From contig MU271148.1 of the NCBI GenBank assembly GCA_021432605.1, positions 751,362-815,361 on the forward strand: 64,000 bases of DNA. Reading direction: 5' to 3'. The number at the start of each line of letters is the position of its first letter. Within the stretch, counting starts at the first letter, position 1. The position numbers and the translations under genes are program-made. The notes beneath the pieces are model-generated. The model was not told the DNA's origin, ran no database searches, and saw nothing but the letters and a program-made list of their open reading frames with translations. The stretch comes from Coniochaeta sp. PMI_546 (taxonomy: Eukaryota; Ascomycota; Sordariomycetes; Coniochaetales; Coniochaetaceae). Positions 11,729 through 25,100 of this stretch are shown here, one piece after another.

Positions 11729-14135
11729 TTTGACTTGAAGGATTCTTGGTGTTGTGAATGAGATTCTCCAGCTCGCTGAGCTAGTGTTTTCACAAGCTAT
11801 ACCAACAGCGTCACCACCAAGAACCACGCTTCACGCGTGGTCCGTGCCCGCGCCCTCTCGCGCTTGAGACCCAGGGGGTAATCTTCGGCACCTCAAGTGT
11901 ACTCTACCTTTAGCCATTTCCTAGATACCTCATTGTTGCAGATGTGAGTAACAGACTGCCACCAAACTTCGTTTCGGACGGCTTCATCTCGTCCACAGCC
12001 TGCTGAACTCTCAACAGCCGGTATTCTAGCAATCAGACTGAGCACCAGGGCCCTGCCCACTGCAGAATACTTGTATTAGGACTTCGCCCTTAGGTGCACC
12101 TTTTAGGTGCTCTTTCTAGGCATGAAAATCCACGTCTAGGCCTGTATACTTGTCTGGTCTGCGATCGTCTAGTTGCCTGTTCGTACCTTTTGAACTGACT
12201 ATCGGACTACACATTATAACATGTATGCCAAAGAGTTTGTTCTGTCCATGGAACGTTGCGTGAAGCCACCGCAGTAACATTCGTAATCCCGTGCCAGGTT
12301 TGACTCCAGCGAGAACAAGGAGTAGTCACAAGCGAGGATCAGAGCATTTAGCGATATGACAGAGTCTAGCACCCACGCTTATACAGAGTCGTATTACAGA
12401 AAGAAAAGTTCATGCATCACAGAGACTTCTTGCATTCATAGGTCGCGCAGGCCTGACAGGCCATGGCAACACATTCCAAGAAAGGTTATTGGTTGCACTT
12501 GCTAGCCCTCTGACTACACCAGATGGCTTCCGCCCTTATACAATCAAAACAAGTTGACTGGCATAGATAGAGGGTACGTCGATCAGTGAAAGGCTCGAGT
12601 CACAAGCCTTGTCTCCACTCTGTCTACTTGGCTTCATTCTATGCTATCTCTTGATAACCAGAAGCGGTGATGTGACAGACTGACAGACATGCGCTCGCTG
12701 ATCTGTGCGGGTGTGTGTGATTCAGGTGCTGGAGATAGAGGATAGAGAATGATTTTGTCAAGGTACTATGGATCTGGGATTCAATGACATTCAATGTCGA
12801 GGTGTGAGATCCAGGAACAGCAGCCAGAACGAAAGGGCGGCAAGGAAGAGTCATTCAAGGTTGACGATAGCAAATATCCAAGAGCGAGATGAAGGAATCG
12901 AGGTAACCTCACAGAAATCGCCGATAGTGGTCTATTGAAGCCGCCGTGCTATTCACTATCGTCATCCAGTTCTTTGCATGCAATCTTCTTTGAGGTCTCG
13001 ACTAATGCTTCTCGTCGGATTCATAGCCTTTGGCGGATGGTTGCTCGTTCAGGTCGTCGAGGTTCTTGCGCTTTTGACAAGTTGCCGAGTAAAACTGAGA
13101 TTATCGTCGCCTAGTCTTATGAGCCCATAAAGTCACAGGATAGCTTGATGAAAATCAGACCCTCTTGCCTGTATAGTGAGAAATCTAGCTCAATATAATG
13201 GTTTGTCAAGATGTTGGATGGACGTTGAAAGAGAAGATGGACGCCAAGACCAAAGTCAAGTGATTGGTTAGAAATGAGACGAATGCCCACTCACTTTTAT
13301 GACTTCATCAGCTGTGAACGCTTGTTCGTCAGCTGGCTTGTGCGACGCCAAAACAAACGCCGACTGCTTTGCGCTTCCCGAGAATTAGAGCCGTACCCCA
13401 GTGGGTTCCCCCGCTACGGCCCCATATCCCCACTTCTTCATTCCCGTGTCAATATCCCGGATGTGCTCCTCAGCAAAATTCTGGGCCATCAGCAGACATG
13501 TTACGTACTGTGGCATTGTGCTCTAACTGCATAGTAGTGGTTGCCTGCCCCATGTCTTGTCATCCATCAAGGAGGATCTTGGCCGGGGAGAGTTGCCGAT
13601 ATCTGGTTGCTGGTACTTGCTCGTAGTCTTTAAGTGGGTGGTCGCCACCTTTCCGCTCCATCTAGCCGCTCCCTTATCCACTGAAGGCCGTATTTCCAGG
13701 CTACGGTCTCTTGCCTGTCTACAATCCCGAGTCTCAAGCGCGCTGTGAGACCGTATTGCACTCCCGCGTGAGCTGTCCGGGCTGCTTACTGATCCATAGC
13801 TTCCACTCCCGGGACTAAGCAAACCTTGGACTCGGCTCTGGTTCCGGAACCTGGTTACGGGGACTGCTGGTAGTATGCCAGTGTAGCAGGTCCCGTTCAT
13901 ATATTAGCCAGGGACCTCACGATCTTCACATGCCCTTTGTTCACTAGACTTCATTACCCGCCCACCCAGACTCCTTGAGATACCCCTGGCGCTGCTTATT
14001 TGCCGTGTAGTTTGGCTCTTCATCACACCTCTCCTACATAGTGTGCCATCGTCTCTGTATTACCTCACTTCCTAGACTCATAGATCTTGCCTATTCTCTC
14101 GGTACCTCCTGCACAAAAGTGTCTAGAGTTCAACA
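11729..14135. other. Gene-free stretch of 2.4 kb
   Basis: Part of this presumably holds the divergent promoters of the unknown gene on the left and the flavoprotein on the right. The open frames within are short and have no recognisable domain. I see no RNA gene or repeat. Confidence 0.45.
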
Positions 14136-16164
14136 ATGGAGACTCGGCCTGACTTACAATCTGGCTCTACCAACTATGACATAGGTAATTTAAGTCACAC
14201 AAATAGCACGTTTGGGAGAGAAGCTCACATGAAGCGCAGTCATTGTTGGGGCCGGTCCGGTTGGTCTGATGCTCTCAACGTGTCTCTCAAGATGGGGTTA
14301 CAAGATCAAGCATATCGACAACAGAGCCGAACCAACGCCAACAGGGCGAGCTGACGGCATTCAGCCGCGCTCTCTTGATCTCCTGCGGAACATGGGACTC
14401 AAATCCGCCATAATGGCACACAAGCCGGCCCGAGTTTACGAGGTCGCCTTCTGGGACCCTCCCAAGAATGGAAAGGGAATCGTCAGGACGGGAACCTGGG
14501 CCAGTTGCCCCAGCTTCATTGATGCTAGATACCCTTTCACGACCTTATTGCATCAGGGGTTGATCGAGAGAGTCTTCATTGGAGACCTGGAGAAGAATGG
14601 TGTCCAGGTGCAGCGGCCGTGGACCATTACCGGCTTCAAGTCAGACGAGAAGGAGAACCCAGAGTATCCTGTTGAGGTTAAGCTTGAACATGTTGATGGT
14701 ACGGCAAGGGAGGTTGTTCGCGCCAAATATCTCTTTGGCGGGGAGGGTGCGCGGTCATTCATCAGAAACCAGCTCGGTATCGGCATGACACATAAAGACC
14801 CCATCTCCAATGTCTGGGGTGTTATGGATGGTGTAGTCAACACCGATTTTCCTGATATCAAGGTGAGTCACTTGGTATGATTGCACGCGAGCGATCAAGC
14901 TAACAATCTCAAGATGAAATGCACAATACATTCGGACCACGGCTCTATTATGGTTATTCCTCGCGAGAACAACATGGTGCGGCTCTACATCCAGATCGCC
15001 ACATCAACTGATCCTGATTTCAACCCACGGAAATCTGCAACGGTGGAGGAGGTTCAAGCATCGGCCAAAAAGATCTTAGCGCCATACACGATCGAGTGGG
15101 AGCGAGTAGAATGGTATTCTGTCTATCCCATCGGCCAAGGAATCGCTGACAAGTACACGCTCGATCATCGGGTTTTCCTTGGTGGAGATGCCTGCCATAC
15201 TCATAGTCCCAAGGCTGGACAAGGCATGAACACAGCTTTCCTCGATGCGCTCAACCTCGCATGGAAGATCCATCTTGTGGAGCGGGGGTTTGCAGTCCGA
15301 GACCTATTGACCACATATGAGCCCGAACGGAAAGATGTGGCGGAGAATTTGCTGGCATTCGACAACAAATACGCCAAGCTCTTCTCACAGCGGCCTCCAG
15401 CGGCGAACGAAGTCCAAGCAGCATCGCAGAACACTACCAAAGATAGCGACGACAACGAATTCATCAAGACCTTCAAGGAGTCTTGCGAGTTTACTAGCGG
15501 CTACGGGGTAGCCTACAAGCCTAACTCTCTCAACTGGTCCGAGTCGCACCCAGCACAGTCCCACGTTATCCATCCAAAGGGCACAAAACTACGAACTGGC
15601 CGTCTATTCATGAATGCCGACGTTACACGCGTTGTGGACGCCAACGTCGTCCACCTCGAGCAGGAAATTCCCCTCAACGGCTCGTTCCGCATCTTTATCT
15701 TTGCCGGCAAGCCATCAGTGACAGCAACCGCACTGAAGGATCTGGCCACATACATGAGCAAGAAGGGATCATTCTACTCCTCCTTCCAGAGGCCGGACGC
15801 TGACGCCGTCTCCCACCACGAGCGACACAACCCACACAGCTGGTTCTTCAGCATATGCACCATCTTCGCCGCGCCACGCAGCAGCGTCGAGATTAGCCGC
15901 GACCTGCCGGAGCTGCTCGCACGGTATCGCGAGCATGTCTACGCCGACGACAGGTGGGACCGTCGCGTACTGGATGCGCAGGCTGCGGCTCACGCGAAGA
16001 TGGGGCTTGACCAGGAGAAGGGCGGTGTCGTGGTCGTCCGGCCTGATGGGTATGTCGGTGTGGTCACTCAGCTCGTGGAGGGCAGCGGGACGGTGGACGC
16101 GCTGAATCAGTACTTTGGGGCGTTTTGCACCAAGAAGCTGGGGGAGACGATGGCGCAGCTGTAA
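14136..16164 (+). CDS. FAD-dependent aromatic monooxygenase, phenol 2-monooxygenase type
   Basis: Enzymes of this family use NADPH and O2 to hydroxylate phenolic rings ortho to an existing hydroxyl. I read three exons: 14136-14184, 14240-14862 and 14914-16164, giving about 640 residues, close to yeast phenol hydroxylase. Splicing of intron 1 creates the FAD-binding fold [12 protein letters not shown] from residue 16. The second FAD motif, [14 protein letters not shown], lies near residue 315 and is followed by G-Q-G-M-N-T-A. The motif usually read D-G-A-R-S appears here as G-G-E-G-A-R-S near residue 200. The C-terminal 200 residues fit the thioredoxin-like dimerisation domain of this family ([16 protein letters not shown]). 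Intron 2 appears to end in AAG rather than a pyrimidine-AG. The substrate cannot be told from sequence. No biosynthetic neighbours are present, so a catabolic or detoxifying role is only inference. Confidence 0.9.
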
Positions 16165-17741
16165 ATGTTATTTGTCGTTGTAGTTCATTATTATTCCATA
16201 GCAGCAGTCAATTGTGTTGGGACGCTTATGCTAGCTCTCGATTCTTGTCTTGAAAGTGACACCTGTTTGCCTCTGGTGCCATGAGGTATATATCACCCTG
16301 ACATCTCCGTATTTGTACTTCCTCCTTCGTATGCTTCCATCTTTGCGATATACAAGTCTAGACGCGCACTTGTACACCTGCTTAGATGGCGACGCGCTGG
16401 ACCAGGTCGCCAAACTCTTGTACCATTATGTGAGTTCGTATGGGACTTGGCTGCTCATGTCGATGTCGAGTGTTGCATCATGGTCATTCATTGTCGCTGT
16501 CCCTCCGTATTCCTGACATTTATAGCATACTCAGTTCTCAACTCAAATCTTTAATTACATGACATGCCAGCCAGGTGATTTGCAAATGGCTGCAGGATTC
16601 GGCAAGCGGCTGATCGGAAGCGACAAGATCGTGGTTGCTGCGTCTTTCTGGTAGGGCTGAAGCTGAAGCAGATCCACCGTTACTCCTGCATCCACAAGGG
16701 GTTTAGCGTGCTGCCGTTCTTTGAGGGGTTCCATGCTACCCCCCTGTCCACTGATGTTCTAAGGAACGGAATAACTGACCACCCGGCGCAAAATGGTCCA
16801 AGCTCTCTCCTGTGGCATGGAGCTCTCCATTTCTAGCTTTTGGAGCTTCAACTCCAAACGTCCATCATCGCGAGCCTATTATTGGGCTTCGTTTTATGTT
16901 GTCCACAGACCTTATTGCTGGCCGATGTGGTCTGATATTGAGGGATTCAATGCTGCCACTAATCTCTTATCGATAAGATTCACAGTTCCTCCTCTAAAAA
17001 CACAGGAGTGCACTGTCGTTTCCTCTGGTTGCCCGCGGCGACCAAAAGAACCGAATCACTTCAACTCTGCAGCTTTATCGAACCCGCAGCTCAGATAGTA
17101 AACACCACCAGCTCGAGAAATAACAAAAGACCCCACCTTCGCGTCTTTCTGTTTCTCGACTGAATTACCACCACCAAATTGCTTCTTGCGAACTTCGATC
17201 ACGACCAGCTTTCAGCAACACGTCTCGATCAAAGTTCTCAACCGCCTTTTCTATCAACCGGTAGAATCCCCATCTCCTTACAATTGTGCAGCTTACCTTT
17301 CTTCTTGATTTCCTGTACGGAAGAATCAGCCTCGCTCAGAAGCCTGTTGCGCTCTGGAAAAAGCTTGTTCTGGGTGAAGGTATCACCATCTCTAGGCGAG
17401 TCTGTCGAAGCTGGCATCCCCAATTGCCATCTACACAGACGTCATCCGCCCACCCCAACTGAACAACAGTTTCTATCTGCAAATTGCAGTAATTTCTAAA
17501 TTCAGAGCTCCTGCCCGAATTCCAAGCAATTCAACACCCATCCGGCAAGAGACTGATCTCAACGCGTCTCATTGTCCTCACCATTTCGATTCCTGTCTTT
17601 CCTTTGTCAGGTCAATGCCGTTACCGACATCTTCTCTTCTCTTCACCACAGTTCGCCGTTGCTTCGCCTTGTAGAAGCAACATACACTTCTTGATTCCTT
17701 CAGTCTTGATCACCTACGACAAGAATCAACTGACCGTCATC
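16165..17741. other. Gene-free stretch and probable long leader of the Ulp1-like gene
   Basis: No gene is supported in 16165-17100. From about 17100 the sequence becomes C/T- and CAA-rich, as in fungal 5' leaders. A possible untranslated-region acceptor (ctttgtcag) lies near 17611. The open frame extends upstream to an ATG at 17604 that I judge unlikely to be the true start. Confidence 0.4.
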
Positions 17742-20700
17742 ATGCCCAAGACCCCAGCTACACCTCGTACGACGCGCAACAGCCGCGGTCTACGCGAGAC
17801 CACCCCCACTGCCGGCGGCCGCCGCTCCCGCGAGTCCTCCGTTTCCTCCTCCGACGGCGATCCCTCTGCGCGTATCCCTGTTACACGATCTCGACGATCT
17901 CGCGAGTCCTCTGTTGCTTCCGACGACGGCAACCAGCCTATCCCGACCCCCCGCCGACGATCTCAGCGATCCCGGTCACGCAGTGTCGAGCCTACAGCTG
18001 ATGCAACTGCAGCCTCCAGCAACAGCCAGACTACATCACCTGTCGCTCGCTCTGAGATCCAGCTTCCCCTCCCCTCACTTCCCGAAAACACTCCAGTTAC
18101 CCCGAGGGCCACTGGAACCTCTAGTCGTAACTTCCAAGGTGTCACCGCTGCGCCCTACCTTACTCCTATCGTCGAGGAGAGCCCGATCACAGCTACTCCT
18201 ATTTCGATCGCTGGCGTCGAGCAGAACTTGAACGAGTCCTCTCGCGATCACATCTCCGGCACCGTCGTCGACGAGACGGTGGGCCAACCTGCTACAGTCG
18301 AGACTCAGGTTGCTGGGCAGAGCGCCCCGAGACTTACTCTAAGCCCAACTCCTCTTGTCGAGAGGCCAACTACCCCACTGCCTCTCCACCGTGTCGGTAT
18401 TTCCCTGTCGCTCCAACCTGTCACTCCTCTTAATTACTTCATCCAGATTGCGGACGATGAGCTACAAGCTAGCATAGACTGCGATGAATCGGAGGAGCAA
18501 GGCTTTGATCAGACCTGGATCGCAGTTCGGAGGGAGCGAACCAAAGCCAGACGTCTGAGGAAACTTCAATACCGCCGTGACCAGTTTTGCCGCCAGTGGG
18601 ATCTGCCAGGCGAGTTTTCCGAGACCAGCCATCCACTCATAATCGGAGAAGAGCCGGACCAGACGACTGAGAAGTACGTCACCTTCAAAAAGGAAGAGGG
18701 CCACGCATTCGGTGCTAGACTTCTCAAGACTATCAAGGACGATCACGAGCGGCGTGGCTGTGAGTGTCCTCTGCCCCAAGTCTATCGAGATAGGGCTGCA
18801 GCGGAGGCGGGAGAGGGCACTTTCCGTTTCTTTCGCCAACTCAAGCAGCCAGGTTTCGACAACATCTGGGTGTTTATGAGGAAGAGCGATTGGCATTGGC
18901 ATTGCACCTGTGATAAGCAGCCATTGAGTGATTTCGCGGTCTGGGTCCGCCGCAAGCGCAAGGCCGAAGAGCACAAGGCCGAAGAGCACAAGGCCGAAGA
19001 GAAACAGGCCGAGCGACAATCTCGAAAGCGCAAGGCTCAAGACTGCGAGAGTGAGCTGACTGATCCCGTGACGCTTAGAGTGGTGGACGGCCCTTGCCTG
19101 CCCGGCTCCGCAACCGTACGCCGAAGGGTCGCGCTTCTTTCCGCGAAAAGCACTACGTCTGTTGTTTTGGCAGGGTCAACTGCGTCCCGTCTCCGCGCCA
19201 AAACTGCTCGCTTGCTTCGCTCTACACAGTCAACCGGACACAATCTGCCGGTTGAGTCGGCCAAGTCCATGTGCGGGATTTTTAGCACAAGAGCTATCAC
19301 AATGGGGACATCTGTGAAGCATTTTCTGAGCAGGGTTGGAGCTCAGCGTAAGTCGCCAATCTTCATCCTTTTGTTTTAATCTTCGGTACGCGTCGCTAAC
19401 ACCTGGCTAGTCTCAACTGTCTGGAACTTCAAACAAGCACAGACAGCCATTGAGAATCGTACTCAGGATAATGCCGGCAACCTTGTTGTCAAGCGTCTTA
19501 AGCGCCAGCATTATGTTCCCGTCACCACAGCTGAGGAATTTGAGGCATGGGAGGCCGCCGGCCAATCGACTGACCCGAGCCCATTCGACGCGTATCCATG
19601 GTTCGAATGGACCGATGCTCCCGCAAAGTATATTGGCGCTCACTATCTGACCCTATTCAGAGATCTGGGCGACAAGGTCTACAATGACTTGGCAACTGGT
19701 AGATTCAAATGGGGTGCTTCAGAGGAGGCCCTCCGTGAATCTCACGAGCAAGGGCTGGAGCGTCTTGGCCTCAAAAGCGGTGGGTCTTGGGATGATGAGG
19801 AGTTCAACCTAGAGCTGAGCCTCAGGATCTACCGCCATGCACTGGAGAAACACAAGGTGGAGACATACGATGAGCTGACCGATTTCATGAAGGACAACAC
19901 GCGTAAATGGTGGGAGCGCTGCTCAGCACAGCTCTCCAGGATGATAGAACACATCTATGGCAACAAATATCTCATTTCCGACCTAAAGCGAGCGTTCGGG
20001 CCGACACCGCCCAAGCATCTTCGCGGTTTCTGGACCGATTCTCAGAGAGATGCGGCTCGAGATGCTAGAAACTTCTTGGTCCGCTTTCTGTGGTCGGGGG
20101 AGGAGCTCAACGATGCTATGAAGCTGGCCGTCACGAGAATCGTCGCCGACATGGATGCCATCTACAAGCGGGACATTCCCTACAGCCTTGTCGAGTTTCC
20201 AGGGAAATATGCAGACATCATGCCTGGCACTTGGCCTCTTGGGTTGTTAGAAGAGGTTCGGACTGATGACGTGTATATTCAGCCCATATATGAGGTGCAG
20301 GCGCCCTCTCGGGAGCCGGAGGGCGGGCAAGATGTATCGCCTACTACCACTACTACGACGACAACGCCGATGGCCAGTACATCGCCTCCCGCGATTTCAC
20401 CTGTGTTACTGCCAGCAAGAGGCATCCTCAAAGAGGAGAAAATTTCCTTTGACTTCAAACCCGACTCGCCGAGACCGCACATCCGCTTCTCCAAGAATAT
20501 AGTTAGTTTCCGGTCTCCGCAGCACAAGCCACAGCGCTCCTCAGCTCCGAAGACTGTTAAGGGACCTCGCGTGGAGAAGAAGACGCGCCCTTCGAAAAAG
20601 ACGCAGGAGCTTTGGGCGCTGTTCATCAGTGATATGCACAACGGTCTGGTGAAACCGACACACAGTGTCCATAAGATACCAATGGAGCACCACCCAGAAG

Positions 20701-22199
20701 AGCAGACCATGGAGGAAGCCGGCGGTCCGCGCCTGCGCAAGGATCCCATCACGGGAGAAATGCAGCCCGAGGTGCCTCCGACCAAGTATGAGGAGTTCCT
20801 CGATCATACAAGGCAAGAGCTCTTCAAGGGGGGCTGGGTCATAGCCCCGACGACTAATGATCCACGACCGCCCTATGACGGTACCGCGATCAATAAGACT
20901 TTTCCGCGGTCACGTAAAGCTCATGATAGCAGCATGGTCACCGAGTTTCCTGCAGAAAAGCTTCCTCGAAAGGACACGAAGCAGGACGGCTACCGACCGG
21001 TTCAATTCGCCCATTTAGCGCTGCTGCCAGTGAAACCCAAGCCCGCCAAGACTGTGGAACAGGTGAAGGAGGAGAGGGACCTCTTGCTAAACGACCTCGA
21101 AATTAACATTGACGGGAAGTCGGTCCGTCCTAGCGTTCTCTTTCCAGACTCAGAACTTCCAATCGCCACTAAGAAGCTTGACGATTTACACCTCAATCGG
21201 CAGTTGCGGGAGGAGGCACAGGCTGGAGCGGAGCGGCTCCGGGTCGAGCTGGCCAAGAAGATTGAGGAGGAAAAGCGTCGACGAGAAGCCGAAGAGCGGC
21301 GGAAGGCTGAGGAAGAGCGCCGTCGACGAGAAGAGGAGGAGCGGCGCGAAGCCGAAGAACGGCGCCGCATTCAAGAGGCAACGTCCGCAAGGAGGCGGGA
21401 AGAAGAGCGTGTCCGTGAGGCAGCACGGCGACGTGGGGCGTTGGGTCTTCGTCGACCGGCGCGGGCGATCATCACACCGCTGTCTGATACGTGGAGGTCG
21501 CGGGTCTCAGGGATCCAACATAGCCCTGACGGCATTGGACTGGCCAAGACACCGGAGGGGCAGGAGTTGACTCGACGTGACTTTGTCGAGAAGTTGCTGC
21601 CACCCACCGCTTGGCTCAACGACAACATTATCATTGGGTCGATCCAGCACATTGGCGATCTCGTCAATGACAAGGCCGGCGCCACCAAGGACAACCCGAA
21701 GTGTGCCACTTTCACCTCATACTTTTGGCCGCGTCTCGAAAGCGTCGGTCCGGCAAGCTGCGGTCGAATGATGCGCCGCGCCGGCGTTCGCAAGGACAAC
21801 TTCAAGAACATCGAGACCATTCTCATCCCTATCTGCTCCGGGAACCACTGGACTCTGGCGGTCGTCCTCCCGCAAAAAGGGGCTATTCTTCACATGGATT
21901 CTCTGCGTGGGGGACGCGGCAATCCTTCTGTGACCAACAAGATCCTCGAATGGGTCAAGACCACTCTCGCCGAGGACTTTGTGGTGAGCGAGTGGTCGAT
22001 CATCAACATTGACGGCCCGGCGCAGACCAACGGATGGGACTGCGGCGTCTTCACCATCGTGAACGGCCTCTGCATGGCTCTTGGATTGGATCCAAAGGAG
22101 TCATATGCGGCGGGACAGCTGAGGACAGCACGGAGCATGCTCGCGGCTATCCTACTAAATGATGGATTCAAGGGAGAGTTCGACCTGGCCGGTGTTTGA
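17742..22199 (+). CDS. Large Ulp1/C48-type SUMO-protease-like protein, about 1464 residues
   Basis: The C-terminal domain belongs to the C48 cysteine peptidases that process SUMO precursors and remove SUMO. Two exons, 17742-19347 and 19411-22199, join in frame across a GTAAGT...GCTAAC...CTAG intron. The catalytic set is visible: His in N-H-W-T (about residue 1348), Asp in H-M-D-S-L (about 1365), Gln about 1407 and Cys in N-G-W-D-C-G-V-F (about 1413). The domain therefore looks active. The N-terminal 90 residues repeat R-S-R-E-S-S-V and related Arg/Ser-rich motifs. A K-A-E-E-H-K-A-E-E-type repeat occurs near residue 410. Residues about 1155-1235 form a long Glu/Arg-rich helix or coiled coil. 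The protein is far longer than yeast Ulp1 (621 residues), and its N-terminal 1200 residues are unfamiliar, so it is not a simple orthologue. The start at 17742 (cgtcatcATGCCC) is preferred to 17604. A SUMO or SUMO-like substrate is inferred from family only. Confidence 0.88.
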
Positions 22200-25100
22200 G
22201 ACCCTGTCACTTATCATCTTTTTTTGGGCTGTTTACGCTCCACCTCCTTGTCCTTTTTCCATGGTCATTTTTGGTGCATCAACCTTTTCATTTCAGGGTC
22301 TTGATGCTGTCATTGCCAACGTTCTGAAGAACCGCTCGGTGGGCAGCGAGACACCACGCTTAAAAACTCGTGAGGATAGACACCCCTCAACCCCGCGAGG
22401 GGAACGCAATGAACCGGGCCCCTTGGAGGGGGACAACGAGGAAGGAAAACCTCGCTCACCAAACCGGCCTCCTCGTGAGGTGTCATCATTGTTCTGAAAT
22501 TGCCGGACAGGTTTGTCCCGGTTTGATGCCAGAGGGCTCACCATCCCCTCTGTCGCGTGCTCGCGATCTTTTTGCAAAGAGGCTGCGATTTCTCTGCTTG
22601 ATGACCCCGTCCAAATCGCTTTTTTGGCGGTTTGTTCTGAGGCATAAGTGGGTTATTGTCGGAGGACGCAATTAGTGCTTGACATTCGATTTCTTGCTTG
22701 ATGTTCTGTCCGCTCCGTTCGAGCTCGCTACATTGGCGGTGATCACGGTTCGGGCTGAGGCAGGCTTGATCTCGTCTGGCTCGCAGGTTCGCTTGAGGTT
22801 ATGGATTCTTGGTCGGACGACTTGTCTCCTACCCACTTGATCTCGCCGTCATTTGGCTTGATCGTGGTTGGATTCGGTGGCTGGCTGGGTTCCCATCCTC
22901 GTAGACCTTTTGCTTGATGACTCGTTCGGAAACTCGTTCAAGCATCTCATATCGGCGGTGCTTACGGTTTCTCGTTTCTGGGACTCGGCTTGGGTCTGGG
23001 GCTAGGCAGAGGTGTTGGGTTGGTGCTCGGCGGGTTATTTTGCTGTGACGTGTTGGGAGGCTCACGGCCCGCTTTGTGAAGGAGTGTCATTACCGACTAC
23101 AACCTGTTTACGACAATGGAGGAAGGACATTTTGGGATGCTTGAGTGGTTCTTGGGGGGGGAATGGACTGTCTGGTACCCAGTGTATGATTGCGGAATAT
23201 GTTGTGGTCTTGTACAAAGTATCTTGGTGGTCTAGTTTCTTTCGCTTTGGCCACTGGGAGGGCTGGCGTCAGGCGTTCAACTCTACAGACAAGGAAGAGG
23301 GAACTAAAAACCGATCCCGAAGGATCGAAGGGAATTGGGGGCTTGATTTTGGGTCGTTTTGAAGCAGGCAAGCATTTTGGCATGGAGTCGGTTCTGTTTT
23401 CCGGCATGACACGGAGAGGTTGGACACGCCGTTGGTAGTTTTGTGGTTGGCAAGCGGTGTCGCCTCTGCCCAATGGTGTTGAGATACCCGGTTGACATTC
23501 AGCTTGTTTCAGTAATCTTGTTTAAGCACTGTACAAGTCAAATCAAACTCAAGGGCTCTCAGTCTCTGATCCATTGTGCGTTAATTGTGATCTCGTGTAT
23601 GACAGAAATGGCGACCTATTACGATCTCGAACACTTGACACATGTCTACAATTATTCATATCACGAACCTCAGCTTCGCCTATGGAAAGAAGGACGCCTG
23701 GCGCGTCTTGAATTGCTTTGAGCACAGACAACGAGTGATGATAAGAAAGCCTGATCGGGTCAAGAAATGAGTCCGACAGGTTTTGCTGTGCAATATTGCA
23801 CTCTTGCACGCGGACTACACACCATCACACACGATGTCCAAGCCAGTAGTCGACCTGCTAAGCACATTCATCGTTCAGACCATTTCCTTACCTTACATAG
23901 GCTTAACAACATGCTCAACACCAAATTAGATGCTGTTCTGTGTCCAGATACTCAGCTGTTGTAGGGTCGCAACACGACGAATTGTGATTGCAAGGGTACT
24001 TTCTGGCGAAATGGAGCGCCCGGTCCCAGGACCGAGATAAGCGTTGGTCAGTGTTTACCCTGGATCGCGAAATGTTTGGTACGATCTCGACGGAGAATAC
24101 CCTAAAGTAGCCCCATCTCAGCTCCCAGAACCTTAACGTAGCAGGGGCACCCCCGGTGAGAAATTTGCTATTCCACAGCACTGGGTAAAGCAAGAGCTGG
24201 TGGTTCTTCCGCTATCGAAGCTGCTGTGGACTCGAGCACAGATGCCGGCGCCGGAGAATACCCAAAATAAGGTAGAGGATACGGAGCCATCTCCGTCCAT
24301 AACCGCAAGGTGCAGCCTGTCGTCTGCACACCTATCGTGCACAGGAGCCAGGCTAGAATCGAGTCTTGCGTGGAGTCCTCGGCCTGGAGCGAGCTCCTTC
24401 CACTGTCCACGCTAGCACAGCAGACAGTGGACGGCTAATACGAGCCGCTAGTTTGCGATCCACTAATGTGTTTATCCTGGTGTTTGAGATTTTGTGCGAT
24501 TCTTTATGATGGCCACTAAGAATATATTAGTCTTTGAGTCACTGGGAAGTTTCGCTATTCGCTCCGTGCAACGTGTCTCATGCTCATCAAGCACGGTGAC
24601 GTAGGATGGAGCAACAGCAACGACAAGATCCAAGGCAGAGCCGGACGGATATGCATGTTTTACCGTAAGCTTACTAGGACGTGCTGCTTTGACCTGAGAC
24701 ATGGAGCATCACGAAGAAAGTGAGGAAGTTATGTCCTATAGGGACCGTAGAAAAAGCAAGTGGTAAGATAAGTTATTCACCTGCACCCTCGTCCCAAGTA
24801 CCAATGATCGACAAACATGTGGTAAGAGGGGCGGTGATTTGCAGTCTCGGCTATCTTGGACGATCCGGCTGTGTGCGATCTCGTCCGGTCTTGGCAGCCG
24901 GGTTGATTTGCTGCTTGCTACCCTGCCTCTTCCCCTTACCACAGCAGAGGCTCCAGCTTGAGTGATATCGTGCGCGGATAGCTTCAGTTCTTGAGGAGAC
25001 TAACAGACGTTAGTGTCTTTGACGCCAATGCATTCCCCTTTTCTCGAGTTGAGACGGACTGCGTTCTGGGCATGGGTACGTACTTACCTAGGGTACTCGC

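Noticed and set aside
13523-13900. 125-codon minus-strand frame
   Set aside because: It has no domain, low coding character, and overlaps frames on the other strand.
17604-17741. N-terminal extension of the Ulp1-like protein from the ATG at 17604
   Set aside because: The sequence reads like a CT-rich leader, possibly with an untranslated-region intron. The ATG at 17742 has a better context.
18462-19040. 192-codon minus-strand frame with a leucine-rich, membrane-like start
   Set aside because: It is the reverse shadow of the K-A-E-E-H repeat in the Ulp1-like gene; the Leu/Phe run is the complement of GAG/AAG codons.
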